Of a stretch of DNA of 64,000 bases, positions 22,260 through 34,239 are shown in pieces. The notes under the pieces were generated by a model. It was not told the origin of the DNA. It saw only the letters and a list, made by a program, of their open reading frames with translations, and made no database searches. The translations under genes were made by a program, and so were the position numbers. The stretch is from Notamacropus eugenii (lineage: Eukaryota > Chordata > Mammalia > Diprotodontia > Macropodidae): NCBI RefSeq assembly GCF_028372415.1, contig NC_092875.1:355624233-355688232 (forward strand). Direction: 5' to 3'. Every line of letters begins with the position of its first letter. Position 1 is the stretch's first letter.

Positions 22260-22805
22260 GTATCAGACAGCAGAGAGGTGGTGATAATTCTGTGAAAATC
22301 TGCCCTGGGCAAACCACTTTTGAAGTGTTATATTTCAAGAATGACCTTGATAAAGCAGAATTATGCACAGAGGAAGTCAATGATGGTGTAGGACTGCCTC
22401 AAGATCACCTGGAGGAATTAGGGGTGTTTAGCCTAAAGAGAAGATTTGAGCATAGTATGGCAGCTGCTTTCAAGGATTTGAGAGCTGTTTTGTTGAGAAG
22501 GTATTCTTCCACTTGTCTATGGAGAGGTTGAGGGGTCTGGAACTTACAAGCAATATGATAATTTGCACAGAGAAATTTGGGTTCAATATAGGCATAAACC
22601 TCCTGAAATCAGAACTCTTTAAATATAGAATGGGCTGCCTCAGGAAGTAGTAAGCTACCCTTCATTGGAGGTCTTTAAAAAATGCTTAATGTCTACTTGT
22701 TGGGTGGCTTGAAGAGGGGAAGCTTGTTCAGGTGTATATTGGAGTAGATGACCTTTGAGATGGTTTCTATTCAATCTAGGATTGGGGGATTCCATGTGTG
22801 ATAGA
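22260..22805 (+). mobile_element. CR1/L3-clade LINE, 3' end
   Basis: The sense order 'gaattaggggtgtttagcct', 'ttcaaggatttgagagctgt', 'aatgggctgcctcaggaagt', 'cattggaggtctttaaaaaa' and 'gtagatgacctttgagatgg' corresponds to the C-terminal motif W-n-gLP-evv--slevFK--LD and the 3' UTR of the CR1/L3 clade. It is an old, 5'-truncated fragment with no intact frame. Confidence 0.75.
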
Positions 22806-23279
22806 AAAAAAGCATTCTACATAAATGATTCCCTCTTTGACCCCTTCTGAGTCTTTACTTTTCATCCTCAAAATGGTGGAAGAAGCCATGACAAGAATTT
22901 TTTTCAGTGAAAAACAAAATGAAGCAATTTCAGTCCCCTTGCCCCACCAACTCACTCAAAACTAAATTAAGGAGAATCAAACATGTAATAGGTAGAACAA
23001 ATCAAAAATATCAATCACTTCTCTGGATGGGATTATTCAAATTATTTAAACACTTTCTTATATTCTTTGGAAATGGAACTTTTGCTCCTTAAAAGCTGAA
23101 GTCCAAGTAAGGACAAATAATATGGAACTTTGTTCTTTTTTTTTTAACAGTAGAGAAAATGTTCATGCATGAGTTCATGAGTCAGCCCACAGAAATTGTA
23201 ATCTGACGCTCCACTGGGTGAAAATGACCTTAAATTTTTAAAGTTCAGAACAATGGGTCACAAATTCTGATAGGACTGC
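22806..23279. other. No gene recognised
   Basis: Only short open frames. Nothing that I can name. Confidence 0.4.
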
Positions 23280-23430
23280 TGAAGTTACATTTAATAAACA
23301 TTAAGTGTGAAGCACTATGGTAAATCCTTTGGGATACAGATGCAATAATGGGACTCTTTCCCCGAGGAACTTTCTTTCTAAAAGGAGATGACAACACATA
23401 TAAAGGAGTTTTGACAAGGAAGGACTAAAT
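23280..23430 (+). repeat. RTE/MAR4-like or L2-like repeat fragment
   Basis: 'acatttaataaacattaagt', 'agcactatggtaaatccttt' and 'gggatacagatgcaataatg' follow the block order of the 27725 and 59670 copies. Confidence 0.5.
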
Positions 23431-24226
23431 AGATTAAGGTGTTATATAAATGATGCTCTTGATCCTTTTAAGGGCTATTCCAATATTGATTTGATTGTAG
23501 TTTCAGAGTTGGAAAAAAGATGAGGGGACAGGAAGGATGGTGAAGAGATGGCCAGAGAGAATGTCAGAAGTTGGTCTTGTTTGATTATAACAAACTAATT
23601 TTTAGTTTGAGCCTACTGTATTGATACAACCCAGGCATTTTGTGAATATTAAGAATTTGTGGCTTGTAACTGCTGGAATGTTGCAGTCATGTTTCATTGT
23701 TTTGTGCCAATGGCCCAGATTTTTTGAAGCTTATGCCAAAGCAACAGAGGCCCTGGAAAGCACTGCCATGGTGAAAAGGATATGAGTCCCTCCCTGTGAA
23801 AGATTCTTTAGACATTCTGAGGCCCAGCCAAGTTAAACATGGAAAGACTTCACAAGTAGGCTGGTTACTTATTGATGAGTTGGTCATGGTTGAATAGGGC
23901 ATCAAGAAATTAAAGAATGACCCTTGGTCATGTATGCCCCATTCCACTTCTGTGATGATGGAAGAGTGGCAGAAAAGGAGACAAAGAGAGGGCTAACTAT
24001 CTTGTAAACTATTTATAAATATTAACTGTTGGTATTAAAATTGAGATATTCTTGTACAATGGATTGATGAGTATTGTGCATAATAGAATAGGAATTCTGT
24101 GTGTGTGTGTGTGTGTGTGATGGACACAATGGGAAGTCTGGTTAAGCCTCTGGAACACTTCTCATGATAATTATTTTAAATAATTGAAAGAAACTTATTT
24201 TAAACTAAATCTCCATATTGCTATCA
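23431..24226. other. No gene recognised; short (GT)n
   Basis: Contains a (GT)n run of about 20 bp at 24099-24118 and otherwise nothing that I can name. Confidence 0.45.
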
Positions 24227-24405
24227 TCTGGAAGATTGGTGTCAGAGTGGATACAGCGCTAGACCAGGAGGCACGAAGACTTCAGACACTTCCAAGCTAT
24301 GTGATCCTAGGCATGTCACTTAATTTCTGACTACCTCAAATTCTTCACCTGTAAAATGAGAACCTATCTCATAGTGCTATTGTAAGGACTAATTAAGATA
24401 ATGCC
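24227..24405 (+). repeat. tRNA-derived/MIR-type SINE
   Basis: The order is 'gtgtcagagtggatacagcg', 'ctagaccaggaggcacgaag', 'caagctatgtgatcctaggc', 'aattcttcacctgtaaaatg' and 'ctcatagtgctattgtaagg'. Confidence 0.8.
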
Positions 24406-24414
24406 TCTATTTTT

Positions 24415-24560
24415 CTTTTCTTCCTGCCTGTCTCATCTCTGTCTTTTTCTCTCTCTGTCTCTGTGCCTACTTGCTTCTTCCTCTATCTCAATATTCTCTC
24501 TCTCACTCTCTCTCTCTTTGTTTTTCTCATTCTCTCCCTCCATCTCTTTCCTTCTCAATA
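24415..24560 (+). repeat. CT-rich low-complexity sequence
   Basis: An imperfect pyrimidine run, 'tctttttctctctctgtctc' and similar, immediately follows the SINE and probably derives from its tail or a neighbouring microsatellite. Confidence 0.7.
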
Positions 24561-25165
24561 GGTACTGCTTAGAAAGAAGCAGGATAACATAGTTGAGGCC
24601 ACACATGTAGGAAATGAACTCCCCAAACAAACCCTAAATCCAACCCCTTCCAGCTATTTTTCTCACTGAGTATCTTTATGCTACTACTTCTTTGTGAATC
24701 TAAATATGTATGATCTGATAACCCTTCCTCCCCAAAATTATACCCTTTCATTGAAGAGTAGTCTTCACTGTGTTCTCTTCAGTACAAGACATGGAAAATA
24801 AGTGGGTTTGGATATGAAAGCCATTTTACTACGTGGTTGGTGGTCGTGAGATACAAACAATATACAGAAGGATAATCACAAGCATAATCTTATTATTTGG
24901 CAAACATTAGAACAATAAGGATGATTTTAACTGTCTCCTAGTGTCTTCCTAGTACACCCTTATGCCTATTCCAAATGACAAGTAATTCTCACAGCTCCTT
25001 TGGCCACAAAAGAAGCAAGATTCTTTCAGCATGGTCTCTAAGTACACTTTTTAGTCCTAAGTTGGCAGAAATGTTCCAGGAGTCATCCAAAAAACCACAT
25101 ACTCTGCTGTTTCACTAGGTTGTCCATAAAATTGCCCTATGTTAGACTTTTGGGAAAATAATTCA
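24561..25165. other. No gene recognised
   Basis: No convincing frame or repeat. Confidence 0.4.
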
Positions 25166-25167
25166 GG

Positions 25168-25372
25168 GAATACAATAAAGCATAGAAGAAAAAGCACTCG
25201 ACTAGGAGTCAGGACTTGGGGTCTTGTAATACTACTAACATTAATTGGATGTGGGAACTTCAGAATAGTTATTATTAGACATCTAGGTGTCTCTTTTTTT
25301 CTTGCTAGCACATAACATCTCTAGGTCTCGATTTACTCCTCTTTAAAATGAAGGAACTGGGCTCATTCAATG
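25168..25372 (+). repeat. MIR/THER-type SINE, decayed
   Basis: 'gcatagaagaaaaagcactc' and 'gactaggagtcaggacttgg' form the head. A 'ctaggtctcgatttactcct' plus 'tttaaaatgaaggaactggg' core and tail follow, with a T-rich interruption near 25295. Confidence 0.55.
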
Positions 25373-25935
25373 TTTACTAATTATAATCTGTGGTCAAATT
25401 TTTACCAGTCCTCAAACGTATGCTATTAAAGATTCTTACTACTGAAATCTAAAAGAAGCAAACATTAAAATCAGTGACTCTTTTTGATTTTCCTACCCAG
25501 TTACCTCTTTCTATCCCATTCCCCTATCCCCACCCCTAGCCCAGACAATAAGAGCCTATACTGAGGTTTCAGAGGTAAGAGTGCTCTTCAGGGGAAAAAA
25601 TGCTGCCTTACTTTTTATTTCACAGTATGGTTTGGATCCAAAAGCAATGCACAATCTGACAGTCATGCTTGAAAACTTATGTTTCTATGAAATATCTGAA
25701 TGACTTCTGTGAAACATCATTCATTCATCTAAGTGAATTATTTCTGTGTTTGAATGGATTCTCAGTGTGCTCGTGAATGGATTTCTCTAATTATCATACA
25801 TTTCTTTATATCTCTTCCTTCTTTTCTGCTAATGCACCAGCTCATTTTGAATGGCCTAGGACTCACATACATTCATGGATTTACACTTAATTGTCCAGTT
25901 CATTCTAGATTTTATCACAGTATACACATCAGCAT
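25373..25935. other. No gene recognised
   Basis: The 160-codon plus-strand open frame that starts at 25754 runs into the SINE at 25936 and gets most of its length from it. It has no coding-like motif. Confidence 0.5.
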
Positions 25936-26190
25936 TAAAAGGTGCAGCTCGGTGAAAATGGATACAGTGCCATGCCTGGAGTCAGGGATATTAATCTTTG
26001 TGAGTTCAAGCCTGGCCTTAGACATTACCTATCTGTTTGACCTAGGGCAAGTCAATTACCCCTGTTTATTTCAGTTTCCTCATCTTCAAAACGAGTCAGA
26101 GAAAAAACATGGCAAACTACTCCAGTATCTTTACCAAGAACACCCAAAATGGGGTCATGAAGAGCAGGACACTCCTGAAAATGACATTTT
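25936..26190 (+). repeat. tRNA-derived marsupial SINE, near full length
   Basis: The order is 'aaaaggtgcagctcggtgaa', 'ggatacagtgccatgcctgg', 'agtcagggatattaatcttt', 'gtgagttcaagcctggcc', 'cagtttcctcatcttcaaaa', 'catggcaaactactccagta', 'tctttaccaagaacacccaa' and 'ggggtcatgaagagcaggac'. This is the complete MAR1/MON1-class pattern. Confidence 0.9.
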
Positions 26191-27184
26191 AAAAAATGGT
26201 TTTTTGGTTGACTACTCCAAACTCAGTGGACTCTAGTTACTCTCAGAGAACCTAGGGTGGTTTTAGGGAAGCTGAACCATACCTATCTGTGAATGTTTTC
26301 AGTGTAGAACCCCTCTGTCCTTTCTCATATCTGGTCCTCTCATGCCCAGAAATGCCATCTTACTCTTAGGCAATTTCACACACAGATAAATTCTGGAAAC
26401 CCGATGAAATAACCACTGAAGAAATGCAGTGAAAAGGGTTGTAACTCAGTTGATTTCATCTTGGAAAATCAGTCACTACATTATTTTATATTAACATAAA
26501 AATCTCCCTTTGAGGGCAAAAGAAAAGAAAGAAATTACCGACTCTCCCTTAATTTCTGGTGCTTTCATTTTTCTCCAGACCTGAGTTACTTATTAGAAAT
26601 ACAATGAATGAGGACGCAGGAATTTTATTTATGTACTTTATTTGAGTCTTTCATATTTGTTCTAAATAGGGCCTGATCAGACAGTGGTTGAAATATCACA
26701 GGGAAGCTTGTTGGCTTCCCAGTAGCAAATGCGATTTCTGGGACTAAGTGTACTTTCCCTGACAAACACGAGGTTATTTGATCTCCACTTGCCGGATGGA
26801 AAGGCTGTTTTGTAGAGAAAATAAATCTCTTGAAATTGGCTTTGACCAGTAAACTGGAACCAAGCAAGCTTATATATTTTTTCTTTTTTGTAATCTGACT
26901 ACCATAATTACACCCATTATCTTGCACTTGTGGGTGAAGTTGGGTGAAGTAGCAGAACTTTCAGAAATGCTCTTGTGTTAGGCAAAACTTAGAAAATATC
27001 AACCATCCTCCCTGTCCCTGAATTTTATTTGCACTTGGTTCTTGCACATATGCAAGAAATACTTTCCTCCTGTGCACACCTGATTCTCATTATCTTTGGG
27101 AGCCGTGCATACATCTGATTTCTAATGTTAATTCTGGTCATTTATTCAATTCTAAAGGGAAAACAACCTTGTCATACTGCCAGC
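26191..27184. other. No gene recognised
   Basis: A 100-codon minus-strand frame (26927-26625) shows no motif or similarity that I can recall. Confidence 0.45.
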
Positions 27185-27400
27185 ATCATGTGACATCAGG
27201 AATGAGATGATCAGTTTAGAGCTCTAAGACACCTTAGAGATCAACTGGTACAATCATTGTAAAGACATATTTTTTTTCAATCCAGCAAGCATTTATAAGG
27301 GCCTACTCTGTACCTGGCACTGGTTACTGAAGATACAAAGACAAAAATTGAAAACAGACCTGCTTCAAGGATCTCATAATCTACTAGGTAGCCATGGAAA
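27185..27400 (+). repeat. MIR-like scrap followed by RTE/MAR4-like repeat
   Basis: 'agacaccttagagatcaact' (27228) resembles the 'ccttagaggtcatct' MIR-family end. From 27277, 'atccagcaagcatttataag', 'ggcctactctgtacctggca', 'gaagatacaaagacaaaaat' and 'aaggatctcataatctacta' follow the recurring block order. Confidence 0.5.
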
Positions 27401-27724
27401 TGGTATTCCATGGAGGGGTTACCATTGGAGAAGGGGTATTGGTTTTGTAGAAGCTGAGAAAGGAATTATAGTCCTTTGTTAAATAGCATGTGCATTCCTC
27501 TGGACCTTCTCCTCCTCACCATGAGGGGATGCTGTGCCAAAGGATTGCCTCCCCTACCGTGAACAATATCCCACCAGTAGATCCTAAAAGGATAGAAGCA
27601 GCCCTTTGATTCATTTTCTTTCATTTGTCCAGGAAGTAGAGGCCCAGAAAGTCTTTTTCTTGTATTTTTTTTCCATGATAGCGGGAAAGATATCCATTCA
27701 CTGCATCTATACAGCATTCACTAG
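27401..27724. other. No gene recognised
   Basis: The 83-codon minus-strand open frame (27717-27466) lacks any recognised motif. Confidence 0.4.
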
Positions 27725-28015
27725 GTCACCATGCATTTATTAAGTACTTACTATCTTTCAGGTATAAGGCTAAGGGATATAAATAAAGGTAAAAAGGATG
27801 GTTACTGCCCTCAAGGAGCTTATATTTTACTAAAGGAAACAGAATTTCAACATATCAAATACATACAGTGTAAATGAGAGGTGATCTTGGGGGGTGGGGG
27901 AGGCATTGAGGTAATTATGTAAGTGTGTGCTAGTAAAGGCTTCTAATAGAAGTCAGGATTTGGAACCATCCTTTCAGGAATTCTGGGAAACTAGGAAGCA
28001 AAGGTCAGTAGGGAC
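27725..28015 (+). repeat. RTE/MAR4-like or L2-like repeat
   Basis: 'catgcatttattaagtactt', 'ggctaagggatataaataaa' and 'tgccctcaaggagcttatat' are followed by the 'gaggtgatcttgg' region, the same order as at 38745 and 59410. Confidence 0.55.
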
Positions 28016-28799
28016 AACATTTGTTGTGTGGAAGGAACAACAAGAAGGCCAATGATGCACGTAGGTGATGCACTTGATCTGCCCAGGGAAACCTGATCCT
28101 GGACCATCCCTGGATGCTTTCATTTTTTCCTGCAGGTGATTAAACAGAAAACAAAAGAGATGAACTTCTGGAACATGGCTAATTAGGGAGTTCACGAGTT
28201 ACTGGGTTCTTCAGTTAAAATTGCCTGAAAGAAATTGGAATTTTCTATAAAAACACCATTCTCAGAGAAGTTGACCACCAGCATCATTATGAGCCCAAGT
28301 CATGCCTTGGTTTGTCAATTGATTTGGTCCTTGACCGAGTTATTCAGAAGAGACAGAGCAAAAGAAAAAATGAAGTAGCTGCATAATCCTACAAATTACT
28401 TTGTATTTTGGTGTTTTAAGTATTAGCCTCTGGGAAGAGTATAATATAAATTATTACAGGTTACTATTTAATGATTTAAGTTTCTATTCACATGTACTTT
28501 TATCTTTTAAGTGTTTCTTTTGTTTGAAGGAAATAAATAGCTCCCATATAGCTAATCTATATTAACACCATTCTAATCTCTTTTTGGAAGATGACTTGAA
28601 TCAAATTTAAGCTTTAAATGATTTTCCCTGAGTCTCTGGGATAGGGATATAAAGAGCTAAACATAGTGAAAAAGAGCCTGGTCCTTGTATTTAAATGCTA
28701 GCCTCCCCCAGGGCCTGAACCCAGTGGGTTCATGAATTAAGAGCTGGGGTTGCATAGGAGGAGAGGATATCCCCTGGCCAAGGTGTCTTCAATAAGGTG
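28016..28799. other. No gene recognised
   Basis: No frame or repeat that I can name with confidence. Confidence 0.4.
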
Positions 28800-29340
28800 A
28801 TTAAAAATACATCTAAAAACCATAAAAGAATATTGGGGAGAAAGCAAACTATATAATAGGATTAGGAAGAGCTTCCTGCAGGAGGTGATCTCTGAACTGA
28901 GCCTTGACCAATCAAATGCTTTATGTAGGTGAGTTTTGCTGTCACACAGAGAACACAAAAGAAGGTGAGGTGAAACAAGCCTGGAAAGGGTAACTGGAGG
29001 CAGACTATGTAAGGTTTCAAATGCCGAAGAGGGGAACTCAGAATCTTGTTACAGAAACACAAGGGAATCCTTGAATTGCTATGAGCAGGGTAGTCATAGG
29101 CGGATCTGTGAGTTTAGGAATACCCCTTTGGCATCTATGTGAAGGATGAGTTAGATAAAGGAAGAGGTTTAGGTGAGGAGGCTCTTAGAAATAGTTCAGG
29201 TGAGAAGTACTGATGGCTTAAACTAAAACTATGGCCATGTGAAGTAGGGGTAGAACTAAAAAGGAGAAAATATGGGAGACGAATCTGGAAATTAAGGATA
29301 ATGAAGAATAAAGAGTAATTGAGGATAGTGAACATGAGTG
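28800..29340 (+). repeat. Downstream part of the RTE/MAR4-like repeat
   Basis: 'aagagcttcctgcaggaggt', 'gatctctgaactgagccttg', 'aactggaggcagactatgta' and 'gaatccttgaattgctatga' resemble the body of the same old family (deep part 'aggcttcctgtagaaggtg...gggacttgaagga'). Boundaries are soft. Confidence 0.4.
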
Positions 29341-29914
29341 GCTAGAAGGAGGATAAAATTCTTTATAGAAACAGAACATTTAGGAATATTTTTATTATGA
29401 GAAGAAATGAATACTTTAAGATGATTAGAAATTGAAGCATTGGCATAGCATATAGATATGACATTACTATGTTTGACTATTTTGTATTGGTGTACAAGGT
29501 TCCATCAATACTATATTTTATTGTTATCAAGTAAGGACTAGAATCATTTTCACTACCAAACTGCTTTCTTTTTGAGCAGACAATGAGCTGTTAGTGACTG
29601 AATCACCTCTTCCAAATGGTTCAATAATTCCATATCCAGCTACAGGCTTGCCATAATACATGGTCATCTAGTGATATGAATTCAGAAGTGTTACAAAAGA
29701 ATCCCACCTCCCTCACTGGCTAACTTATGAAATTTCACCCTTAGAATTTTTTTCTTCATCAATAAAGCTTAGATTCTTGTTAACATGTATGTATCTCTGT
29801 GAGGTATGAGACTTTAGACTGTTCTTAATCCTTTATTCCATACTGTAGAAGAGTGTTAAACATTTTTCCTGACGTTATGTTTTGAGAAGACATTGAATGC
29901 CCTGTGTTAAAAAA

Positions 29915-30160
29915 TTTAACATCTACTAATTAAACATCTATTATGCCAGGTATAGAACAGCCATAACCATAGAAGGTTTAAAATGTAGTCCTGCCCTCTA
30001 GGAGCTTATAGTCTAACTTATAGCCACTAGGCAAGGAGATATGTGAGACATGACTATTTAAGCAAGTAATGTATAAATACCAGCAACATCTGTGGAGGGC
30101 AGGAGTGGGATATCAGAGCAAGGGAGCAGAATTTGAAGATGATAGCCACTTATGACAAAT
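29915..30160 (+). repeat. RTE/MAR4-like or L2-like repeat
   Basis: 'taattaaacatctattatgc', 'caggtatagaacagccataa' and 'tgccctctaggagcttatag' fit the recurring block order. Confidence 0.5.
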
Positions 30161-31079
30161 ATGGCCTATCACTTGATTTTGTCTAGAGTTGATCCTAGCT
30201 TACATCACAAACCACATCACTTTTTCTCCTGTGTTCCTCCTTGACTAAACTAAAATGGAAACCACATTCAAAAAGGACAAAATGTGCATAGTACCAGATG
30301 ACATGCAACTAAGTTATGAAGACAGGATCAGGCTGGGTATTCTGCACTCTTTCCAAATCCTTGAATAGCCTACTTTATCTCATTCCCATAGTTTCAGGGG
30401 GGATTGCTCCCTCCTCTCTCTGAAGCTTGGGAGGCCTGTAAAGGGCAAAAAGAACATGTTAGAATTAGCTTGAATTCTGGTGCGGCTCCTTGGCAAACCC
30501 CCTGTTCATGATGGCTAGTTACTAAAGGCTGGATGCACTGCTCTGTCACACAGAAGCTTCCACAATTGGATGTTATTTAGGCCACAGTTAAGATAAATTG
30601 GTTTTTCCTGTGTTTTTCATCTGTTATTTGACTCTACTATTCAATCTTGCTCTCCCTTGGATATTTTGTGTTTGAAATCCTAACCTGGGACCAAAATATT
30701 TCTTAAGTTGGCAAATTAAGCAAAATAGTCAAACTTAAGAGTATTTTAGTCCTCAAGTGGAATCAGATGGAATAATGCCTGTTCTTTATCCTAAAGTACT
30801 TTCTGAAGGAATCAATGGCTAAGATAGATGAAATCTTTATTTCCTCTTTATTCTCCCAATACATGTAAAGCTGTCTCAGTTCACCAATTAGGAGATCCTA
30901 CTTCCCTTCTACACAACCCCATCCTACCAGATGAACTCCTCTAATCTGGTCCTCATTCCTCTCTCTGAAACTTTAGGAAAACCAGTGTTATAAAAGATAT
31001 TCCTTATGATATGAGAATTAAATATAGTAATATTCCACTACAGAATTCATAAATTAGGGAAATGTTTCATATTAATTCT
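30161..31079. other. No gene recognised
   Basis: No supported feature. Confidence 0.4.
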
Positions 31080-31232
31080 GACCTTCAGCAAGTCACTTAG
31101 CTTGTTTCCTCATCCGTAAAATGAGAGTAATACTACTTTCATTATATACTCCACAGGGTTGTTCTAAGGCTCAAAAAAGATAATAAATATGAAAGGACTT
31201 CAAAAACTATGAGGTATTATGTACATAAGAAT
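31080..31232 (+). repeat. MIR-type SINE, 3' half
   Basis: 'gaccttcagcaagtcactta', 'gtttcctcatccgtaaaatg', 'ccacagggttgttctaaggc' and 'aaggacttcaaaaactatga' correspond to the MIR core and tail. Confidence 0.8.
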
Positions 31233-31858
31233 TATTTATTGCTAAAATACATACATATATGCATCTTATATCTTAGTTCCCCAAGTAATCAGATCTCTTA
31301 AAAATATCCCATTACAACATAAATCTGCTATTACTTCATTTATACATGTGGTAGCTATTCTTCTAATGCTGAGTCAACTTCTTGGTCATTGCATAAAATC
31401 TCACATTCAGAGTACTGACAACTTAAATCATTTTTAAACGTGGTCTAAGAATTGTGCGATTCTTAGAAAACTTTACCCTTTCTACCACACCCCTTCCTAA
31501 AAAAAATATCATAAGCTGCTACTCTAATCTTTCTCTAAAAATATTGAAAATCTCCTGAAGACTTAAAATGGCTCAAAGGAATAAGACCTGAACCATTTCT
31601 TGGTGGCCTAATTACAAAACTTAACAAATGAGGGGTTAGGAGTTCTTACTTCAGGCTCTTGCCTGGTGGACCAACATGGCCAACACAGAGACCAACAAGT
31701 TGTGCCCAACTAAATAAATTCTGTTTCCTCACTGAATATCTCTTCCTTGCTATGGCTGAGTAAATTTCCATTTATAAACTCTTAGATGTTTTGTAAGTTC
31801 TAAACATGAAGCAATAGGTCAACCTGAATCAGCCCTAGTTTATAATAACTCCATTTCA
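31233..31858. other. No gene recognised
   Basis: No supported feature. Confidence 0.4.
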
Positions 31859-31859
31859 T

Positions 31860-32165
31860 TGTTAGTAAAATTTTATTGATATCTTATATTTTCACATTAC
31901 CAAAATTTCTCCCTGTATCCTTAAACCTAACCCCCTCCAAAAAGTCATCACATAGAATACAATTTTCAAAAGAAAAAAAAATAAAGGCAAAAGAGGAAAA
32001 AAAACCTCATAACCAAACCAACCAATAAAACAAATAAACAAAAATTAAAGCAAAACTGATCGACACATCAAAAAAAAATAAAAAGACTGGAAAAAAATAC
32101 AGTATCTCATGTCTACAAAACTCCTTTCTCTGCAAAGACCTACCTCTTTGAGGCATGTCCTCTCA
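31860..32165 (-). repeat. Unclassified marsupial interspersed repeat, probably a retroelement 3' region in antisense
   Basis: The order is 'aattttattgatatcttata', 'ttcacattaccaaaatttct', an A-rich 'aaaagaaaaaaaaataaagg' segment, 'caaccaataaaac', 'tgatcgacacatc', 'tacagtatctcatgtctac' and 'tttgaggcatgtcctctca'. It resembles the shorter piece at 42450-42600 (shared 'gaaaaaaa...gatca...tgcaatgtt..ac'). I know this layout from marsupial genomes but cannot name the family. Confidence 0.4.
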
Positions 32166-32199
32166 TTTGTCTTCTTTGGGGTTATGCCATTTTCTTCTC

Positions 32200-32352
32200 C
32201 AGCTTACTTTACAGATGAGGAACTGGAGAAAACAAGGTTAAATGGTTGCCCAGGGTCACATAGCTAGTAAGTGTCTGAGGCCATATTTGTACTCAGGAAG
32301 ATGAGTCTTCCTGATTTGAGGCCAGGTGCTCTCTCTACTGTGCCACCTACCT
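32200..32352 (-). repeat. tRNA-derived marsupial SINE, antisense
   Basis: The plus strand reads 'ttacagatgaggaactggag', 'ttgcccagggtcacatagct', 'agtaagtgtctgaggccata', 'gtcttcctgatttgaggcca' and 'ctctctactgtgccacctac', the reverse complement from core to tRNA head. Confidence 0.9.
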
Positions 32353-32464
32353 GCATCTACCCAGAGCACTAGAGCTATATATAATACCTAGACTGTCCCT
32401 CGCTTTTGGCTGACTCTGACTCTGTAAATGATTAAGTCCTTTTCTAATCATATTCTGGTGAGAA

Positions 32465-32875
32465 TTTCATAGATTTCGACCCTGAACCAATCTTAGAGAT
32501 AATCTAGGCCAGTAGTATCAAACTCATATGGAAATGGGGTCTAGTAATCCATATTTAAGGATTCCTGGAGGCCACACATAAAGTTAGTTTTAAATGTAAT
32601 GATATCTGTGCTTTATTGGATTTTATTTATTTTGTCAAATAATTCCCAATTGTATTTTAATGTTCTAGAGAACTACAAATTAATCTGATCTATGTTATAT
32701 TGCATTTTTATTTCCCAATTACATTTTAATCTGTTTCCCTTATGTACTTTGTGAGCTGCAGATGGCCAGTGAGTTTCACATTTCTTTCTAAAGCACTGAG
32801 AATGGCTTGTCCAGGGTTACACAATCAATATGTCAGAGGTTACACTTAAACTGACATTTTCTTGACTCTCAATAT
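32465..32875 (-). repeat. MIR-type fragment, antisense, interrupted by a DNA transposon
   Basis: 'aatcttagagataatctagg' (32490-32509) is MIR-family wording. The next expected blocks ('gaatggcttgtccagggtta', 'cacaatcaatatgtcagagg') reappear only after 32800. The intervening stretch is the hAT-like element listed separately. Confidence 0.55.
32511..32795. mobile_element. hAT-like non-autonomous DNA transposon
   Basis: The left end 'cagtagtatcaaactcatat' is a decayed form of a 'cagGGGTGTCAAACTCAt' terminus. Inside are 'ggaggccacacataaagtta' and 'cccaattacattttaatctg'. The right end has 'agtttcacatttct', a decayed inverted 'TTTGACACC'. Eight-bp flanks tctaggc/tctaaagc are only a loose match. It carries no transposase. 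A related scrap is at 42606-42690. Confidence 0.5.
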
Positions 32876-32954
32876 GGTTTTCTAACTACTGCTTCATATG
32901 ACTCTCCTACATAGAAAAGTACGAATGAATACAAGATAGTTAAAAATAAGGTAA

Positions 32955-33185
32955 TTTGGGAGGGAGGCCAGTAACATTTGAACAGTGTCATGAAGGAAAG
33001 AGAGGACTTCCAAGAGCTTTGGGTATGGAGGAGGTGAATTTCAGGCAGAGGTGACAGATGGCAGATGGAAAACCATGTGAGAAGAACAGAGAGAATGTCA
33101 GTTTGATTGGACCCTCACGTGGCAGAAGGGGAGCAATGTATGATGGGGGTTGGCAAGAGAGATTGGAACTTGGTTCTGAATATCT
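32955..33185 (+). repeat. Downstream part of the RTE/MAR4-like repeat
   Basis: 'gggagggaggccagtaacat', 'ccaagagctttgggtatgga', 'ggtgacagatggcagatgga' and 'ggttggcaagagagattgga' resemble the body of the same family as 28800 and 57240. Confidence 0.4.
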
Positions 33186-34239
33186 CCTTTTCCCATGTAT
33201 TTACTTACTATGGCATTTTAAATTGTTGCCTGCACATAACTTCATTCTTTCAGCCCAGAACAAGTTGTTCATGCCTAAAAGCCAATGCTTTTCACAAGGT
33301 AGTGGTTAAAGGATCTATAAAATTTAAAGAGAGGAGCAGGATGCTTGCTTGCTGCAGAACATTTGAAAATAGAGTTCAATAGAAACTGATTGACATTTTA
33401 GTTTATGGTTTTCTTTTCAGTCCTTTTGTCATTGTTCTTCTTTAGACTTTTACCCTGGAATAACAAATCTAAAAATAATATATTACTTTGCAGACTTATT
33501 TTGTGACTAATTCTAAGATATTACTGGGAGCAGAAAATTCTTACCCCACTTTAAATACCTTAGTGATCTGCAGGCTTATTGGTGGAAGAGTCTGCTCAGC
33601 AGATATCAATCTCAAACCCTTTATGGCTTTGTAAATAGACTTTTCTATTTGTTATGACCAAAAATATTCATCAGCTGGTGTCCAACTTTTTGATAAGCTT
33701 CTCCAAAACTAGATTCTCTCTCTGATATCCAGGCCACTTTTATAGGACTTGAGAGGGTTTACATTCTATGACACTTAGCCTTTTAAGAATGTAACAGCAG
33801 CATGGCCATGCCATGATGAGGCATTCAGGCAGGATTTCAGTAGTGATTCCTTTAACTAATCTGGACATGACAGCTCCCTATATAATTATTCTGATTCCTT
33901 CTGAGAGAGAATTATATTTACCCAATATCAAAATGTCTGATTTTTTAATTACCTACCTGTCCTCAGGGGGAAAAATAGTGTTATGTAAATAAATAATTTA
34001 GCAATCAACTCCTTTTCCTCTTGAGCCCTGACTTTAGTTTTTGTCCCAAAGTAACTGTAACAATGCCTTAGGAATGAATGCTCTGCAGTATGGATAATAT
34101 GTGAGCCTTCAATTCCACCTCATCTTCCCCTCTAGCATCAACCACATTTAATTCCTTGACTTTTGAGCACAAAGACCTAAAGTTTCATGACTTGCATGAA
34201 TATGAGGCCATATTTTTCTCATCTTTTAGTATTAGACAG
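33186..34239. other. No gene recognised
   Basis: Overlapping short frames at 33058-33382 have no recognised motif. No repeat named. Confidence 0.4.

Noticed and set aside
25754-26236. 160-codon plus-strand open frame
   Set aside because: Its second half is a tRNA-derived SINE read through, and the first half shows no coding signal.
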